A stretch of DNA of 64,000 nt, taken from contig NZ_JAOWPS010000006.1 in NCBI RefSeq assembly GCF_025753795.1, positions 62,001 through 126,000 of the forward strand. Reading direction: 5' to 3'. Positions 60,755 to 64,000 of the stretch are shown piece by piece. This DNA comes from Mesorhizobium sp. YC-39 (lineage in GTDB: Bacteria > Pseudomonadota > Alphaproteobacteria > Rhizobiales > Rhizobiaceae). Under the pieces are notes generated by a model. It made no database searches, was not told where the DNA came from, and was given only the letters and a program-made list of their open reading frames with translations. Both the position numbers and the translations under genes were made by a program. Position 1 is the first letter of the stretch; every line of letters starts with the position of its first letter.

Positions 60755-62383
60755 ATGCTCGGACTGATGCAGGAATGGCCGCTGCTCTGCCATAAGCTTA
60801 TTGACAATGCAGCCGTGCAGCACGGCAACCGCGAGATCGTGTCGCGCTCGATCGAAGGTCCAATCGTCCGGGCCACTTATGCCGACATTCGTCGCCGCGC
60901 CTTGCGGGTCGCCGAGCGGCTCGAGCGCGACGGATTCGGGCTTGGCGACCGCATCGCCACATTGGCCTGGAACACGGCGCGCCATATCGAAGCCTGGTAC
61001 GGCATCATGGGCGTCGGAGCTATTTATCATACGCTCAATCCGCGCCTCTTTCCCGAGCAGGTCGTCTGGATCATGAACAATGCCGAAGACAAGGCGGTCT
61101 TCGTCGATCTGACATTCATGCCGCTGCTCGAAAAGATCGCCGGCGCGGTCAAATCGCTGAAAAAAGTGATCGTGCTGACCGACAAGGCACATATGCCGCA
61201 AACGGCGCTGCCGGACGTCGTTGCCTACGAGGAATGGCTCGACGAAGCCGACGGTGCGTTCGCCTGGAAGACGTTCGATGAAAACACCGCCGCCGGCATG
61301 TGCTACACCTCGGGTACCACGGGCGAGCCGAAAGGCGTCCTCTACAGTCACCGCTCGAACGTGCTGCACGCCATGATCGCCGCCATGCCCGACGCGATGG
61401 GCATATCCGCGCGGGACGTGATTCTCCCGGTGGTGCCGATGTTTCACGCCAATGCCTGGGGCCTTGGCCAGAGCGCACCGATGGTCGGCGCTAAGCTGGT
61501 CATGCCTGGCTGCAAGATGGACGGTGCCTCGGTCTATGAATTGCTCGACACCGAGAAAGTGACCTTCAGCGCCGCGGTGCCGACCGTGTGGATGATGCTG
61601 CTCCAGCATCTGGAGGAGACCGGCAAGACACTTCCCTATCTGAAGCGGGTTGTCATCGGCGGCTCATCCTGCCCGCGCGCGCTCACGACAAAATTCCAGG
61701 ACAATTACGATGTCCAGGTCATCCATGCCTGGGGCATGACCGAGATGTCGCCGCTCGGCACGCTGTGCACAATGAAGCCGGACTATGCCGGGCTCGGCGG
61801 CGAAGCCCGGCTCGATGTCCAGAGCAAACAGGGCTATCCGCCCTTCGGCGTCGAAATGAAGGTGACGGATGACGACAACAACGCGCTGCCCTGGGACGGC
61901 AAGACATTCGGGCGGCTGAAAGTGCGCGGGCCGGCTGTCGCCGGCGCCTATTATGGCGGCGTGGGTTCCGAACAGTTCGACGCAGAAGGCTGGTTCGATA
62001 CCGGCGACGTCGCCCATATCGATCCAGGCGGCTACATGCAGATCACGGACCGCGCCAAGGACGTCATCAAGTCGGGCGGTGAATGGATTTCGACCATCGA
62101 CCTCGAGAATCTCGCGGTCGGTCATCCGGATGTGGCGGAGGCCGCAGCCATCGGCGTTCCTCATTCGAAATGGGGTGAGCGGCCCTTGCTTGTCGTCGTC
62201 CGCAAGCCGGGCAGGGAACCTGCCAAGACCGATATCCTTGCTTTCATGAATGGCAAGGTGGCGAAGTGGTGGATGCCGGATGACGTCGCCTTTGTCGGTG
62301 AAATCCCCCACACCGCCACCGGCAAGATCCAGAAAACCACCTTGCGCGAGCAATTCAGGGATTATCGCCTGCCAACGGATTGA
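60755..62383 (+). CDS. Long/medium-chain fatty-acid-CoA ligase (AMP-binding enzyme)
   Basis: Activates a fatty or related acid to its acyl-CoA through an acyl-adenylate. 542 residues from the ATG at 60755 with GGGAGGA upstream. ANL-superfamily motifs: P-loop YTSGTTGEPKGVLYSH (about residue 185), AWGMTEMSPLG (A5), GWFDTGDVAHID (A7), SGGEWISTIDLEN (A8) and the catalytic Lys in GKIQKTTLREQF (A10). It resembles AlkK/DmdB-type ligases, so medium-chain or methylmercaptopropionate-like substrates are possible. Apparently monocistronic; repeat copy C follows. Confidence 0.93.
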   Translation: MLGLMQEWPLLCHKLIDNAAVQHGNREIVSRSIEGPIVRATYADIRRRALRVAERLERDGFGLGDRIATLAWNTARHIEAWYGIMGVGAIYHTLNPRLFPEQVVWIMNNAEDKAVFVDLTFMPLLEKIAGAVKSLKKVIVLTDKAHMPQTALPDVVAYEEWLDEADGAFAWKTFDENTAAGMCYTSGTTGEPKGVLYSHRSNVLHAMIAAMPDAMGISARDVILPVVPMFHANAWGLGQSAPMVGAKLVMPGCKMDGASVYELLDTEKVTFSAAVPTVWMMLLQHLEETGKTLPYLKRVVIGGSSCPRALTTKFQDNYDVQVIHAWGMTEMSPLGTLCTMKPDYAGLGGEARLDVQSKQGYPPFGVEMKVTDDDNNALPWDGKTFGRLKVRGPAVAGAYYGGVGSEQFDAEGWFDTGDVAHIDPGGYMQITDRAKDVIKSGGEWISTIDLENLAVGHPDVAEAAAIGVPHSKWGERPLLVVVRKPGREPAKTDILAFMNGKVAKWWMPDDVAFVGEIPHTATGKIQKTTLREQFRDYRLPTD

Positions 62384-62423
62384 CGGGAGGGCTTTCGCCT
62401 TCAAGCCGCCACCAAAGGCTCTA

Positions 62424-62528
62424 ATGCATGTCGCGCAAAAGTGTGCAGCGGTTTTGCGATAACGACATGCATGAAAACAAGAACTTAAAGCGCGCCGCAT
62501 GAATCCGTTCAAACGCGACGCGCTTTAA
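62424..62528. repeat. Dispersed nested palindrome, copy C, plus second hairpin
   Basis: First palindrome 62424-62473: outer arms ATGCATGTCG and CGACATGCAT, inner GCAAAA...TTTTGC. Second palindrome 62485-62528: TTAAAGCGCG...CGCGCTTTAA. It is the most complete copy and shares the AAAGTGTGCAGCGGTTTT core with copy B and the outer arms with copy A. It ends 21 nt before the DUF1499 gene. Confidence 0.85.
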
Positions 62529-62549
62529 ATATCCGTTCGGGTAGGGTCA

Positions 62550-63341
62550 GTGCAGAAAACGATGGAAATTGCCGAGCGACAGACGTCGAAGGCTGCCGGC
62601 TGGTCGCGGCGAACGGGCGCCTTTTCGGTGGTGCTGCTTCTGACTGCTCTGATCGGCCATCGGTATGATCTCGTTGAAACACCGGCTTTCCTTTGGGTGC
62701 TCGCCCTTGTCGCGCTGCTTGCCGCCTTCGCGCTCCTGTTCGCCGGATTTGCCTTTTCAAGACTGTGGAATTTCGGCGATCGCGGCGGTCGCGACCTCGC
62801 CGTCGGCGCCTTGCTGGCGCTTCTGGTGCTCGCTCCTTATAGTGTTGTCGCCTACCGGGCGGCGACCTATCCGCCGCTAAGCGACATCTCGACCGATTTT
62901 GACGATCCGCCGGCGCTCGCCGCCGCCCGGACGGGCGACATGAATACGCTTTCGCCGCCGACCCCCGGCGAGCAGCGCTTGCAAACCGAGACCTATCCGC
63001 TGGTCACCGGGCGCAGCTACGATCTGCCTTTCGATAGCGTCCTCGAAGCAGTCGAAACCGTGCTCGATCGGCGGGATTGGCGGCTGGCAGTGCCGTTTCC
63101 CGACGCGAGAGGGCAAAGCGAAGTGACCATCGATGCCTTGGCCAAAAGCTTTGTGCTCAGCCTACCCGCCGATGTCGCCATCCGTGTCGCCGATGATGGC
63201 GATGCGGTCATCGTCGACATGCGCTCGGCCTCCCGCTACGGCCGCTACGACCTTGGCGACAACGCGGCCCGCATCGTGGATTTCCTGGCCGAGCTTGATC
63301 AAGAAGTCGCTGGCCAGGTGGGTACGGTCCCGACCGAGTGA
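62550..63341 (+). CDS. DUF1499 family membrane protein
   Basis: 263 residues from the GTG at 62550 (an in-frame ATG lies at 62562; AGGG is upstream of the GTG). Three membrane helices occupy the N-terminal part (about 25-45, 50-75 and 85-105). The C-terminal half is the DUF1499 domain with YPLVTGRSYDLPFDSVLEAVETVLDRRDW and the conserved VDMRSASRYGRYDLGDNAARI. Function unknown. Downstream the LacI-type gene is convergent. Confidence 0.85.
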   Translation: MQKTMEIAERQTSKAAGWSRRTGAFSVVLLLTALIGHRYDLVETPAFLWVLALVALLAAFALLFAGFAFSRLWNFGDRGGRDLAVGALLALLVLAPYSVVAYRAATYPPLSDISTDFDDPPALAAARTGDMNTLSPPTPGEQRLQTETYPLVTGRSYDLPFDSVLEAVETVLDRRDWRLAVPFPDARGQSEVTIDALAKSFVLSLPADVAIRVADDGDAVIVDMRSASRYGRYDLGDNAARIVDFLAELDQEVAGQVGTVPTE

Positions 63342-63389
63342 TATCGCCTGGTCCCGCAAAAATGCGGCTTGAGAGTCCGCGCGGGTAGA

Positions 63390-64000
63390 CTATTCAGCCG
63401 GGTCGAATCTGCCTTGCAACAAGACTCTCGCGACCGGCCCGAGGGGATTGGCTATCCGGCCCTCCAGGACCTCGATAAGTTTGTGCCCGACATCTGCCAT
63501 GTCTACGGAATGAACGCCGATCTTAGCCGGCAGGAAGCGCGCCAGACGGGTGTTGTCACGGGTGACGATGTGGATGTCGCGACCCGGCGCAAGACCCCGC
63601 CTGCCTAGAGCGTGCAGCGCTCCCAGAAGGCCCAGTTCGTTGGCGCATGCCAAGCCCGTCGGCGGATCTGCCGACGCCAGCAAGCGTTCGAACCAGGCCG
63701 CGCTCGATTCCATCGTGAACGTGCCGTCACCGATCAGCGATTGGTCGATCGGAATACCGGCCTCGGCCATCGCCCTTCCATAGCCGGCAAGACGCATGGC
63801 GCTCGCCTGATCCTTCTGCACAAGAAGTTGTAGCGCAATGCGTCGACAGCCTTTGTCCATGAGCCGCTGGGTCGCGTCATAGGCAATCTGCTCATTGTCG
63901 ATATCGACATAGGGATACGCGATGTCCAGGTCGGTTCTTCCAAATGCGACGAACGGCACGTGTTGATCCAGCAGCAGCTTGACGCGCGGATCGCTCGAGA
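63390..64000 (-). CDS. LacI family transcriptional regulator, 5' end cut by window edge
   Basis: The frame is open to base 64000; about 203 residues are visible and the N-terminal DNA-binding part is outside the window. The visible part is the periplasmic-binding-protein-like effector domain: DPRVKLLLDQHVPFVAFGRTD, YPYVDIDNEQIAYDATQRLMDKGCRRIALQ, and CANELGLLGALHALGRRGLAPGRDIHIVTRDN, followed by a family-like C-terminus. It probably senses a sugar or polyol and represses a transport operon lying beyond the window. Confidence 0.9.
   Translation of the reverse strand, partial: SSDPRVKLLLDQHVPFVAFGRTDLDIAYPYVDIDNEQIAYDATQRLMDKGCRRIALQLLVQKDQASAMRLAGYGRAMAEAGIPIDQSLIGDGTFTMESSAAWFERLLASADPPTGLACANELGLLGALHALGRRGLAPGRDIHIVTRDNTRLARFLPAKIGVHSVDMADVGHKLIEVLEGRIANPLGPVARVLLQGRFDPAE

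Overview
The window is about 63 % G+C chromosomal DNA from an alphaproteobacterium, most likely a Mesorhizobium-type member of the Hyphomicrobiales (Phyllobacteriaceae). This rests on CcrM, the small CoxF-like gene inside the aa3 oxidase operon, the DUF1127, DUF1344 and IalB-like proteins, the ccrM/mutY/DUF721/DsbA/smc order, and dispersed intergenic palindromes. It is almost entirely core chromosome. No phage, transposase, CRISPR array or integrative element was seen.

Layout. 1-1440: 3' part of fabI and a phosphatase. 1786-5589: small accessory genes (AhpD-like protein, DUF1127 peptide, methyltransferase, GlxA-type regulator, DUF1344 protein). 5734-8194: aroC, with palindromic repeats on both sides, then ribB. 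8252-12007: a regulator-rich accessory block (MFS pump and TetR regulator around three operators; AraC regulator and SDR). 12133-20725: membrane protein, deacetylase-family protein, xseB, DUF2277, pirin, dxs, small exported protein, GFA protein, tlyA and an RNA m5U methyltransferase. 20823-21690: an Xre/RES toxin-antitoxin pair. 21703-23786: tldD and an IalB-like protein. 24150-30656: cytochrome c oxidase operon (ctaC, ctaD, ctaB, coxF-like, ctaG, ctaE, DUF983, SURF1). 30744-33880: ispH, thrB, rnhA and a variant phosphatase. 33886-42891: DUF2938, peroxiredoxin, DsbD-alpha-like protein, YqgE, a large GGDEF/EAL protein, GNAT, M16 peptidase and thrC. 43018-53818: lipoprotein, HAD, ccrM, HAD, mutY, DUF721, DsbA-like lipoprotein, smc and a sugar-nucleotide epimerase. 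54130-64000: tRNA-Gln, a VOC protein with a candidate LexA box, ppdK, glycosyltransferase, polysaccharide deacetylase, DUF427, an acyl-CoA ligase, DUF1499 and a truncated LacI regulator.

How genes work together. The ctaC-SURF1 block encodes oxidase subunits I-III plus haem O synthesis (CtaB), CuB delivery (CtaG) and assembly (SURF1), with several ATGA start/stop overlaps. ispH and dxs are two steps of the MEP isoprenoid pathway. thrB and thrC are the last two threonine steps, in separate loci. ccrM, mutY and smc form a DNA methylation, repair and segregation neighbourhood.

No wholly new multi-gene system was found. The most checkable novelties are non-coding: (i) a nested palindrome in three copies, one supplying the mutY stop codon; (ii) a heptamer-based palindrome supplying the aroC stop codon; (iii) a GAAC-N7-GAAC LexA-type box over the predicted -10 of a VOC gene; (iv) three TetR-type operators in one 120-bp gap. 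Protein oddities include a RibBA whose GTP cyclohydrolase II half has lost its zinc cysteines, a GGDEF domain reduced to AGDQF beside an intact EAL domain, and a phosphatase without the RHG motif. All calls come from reading the sequence; no database search was run.
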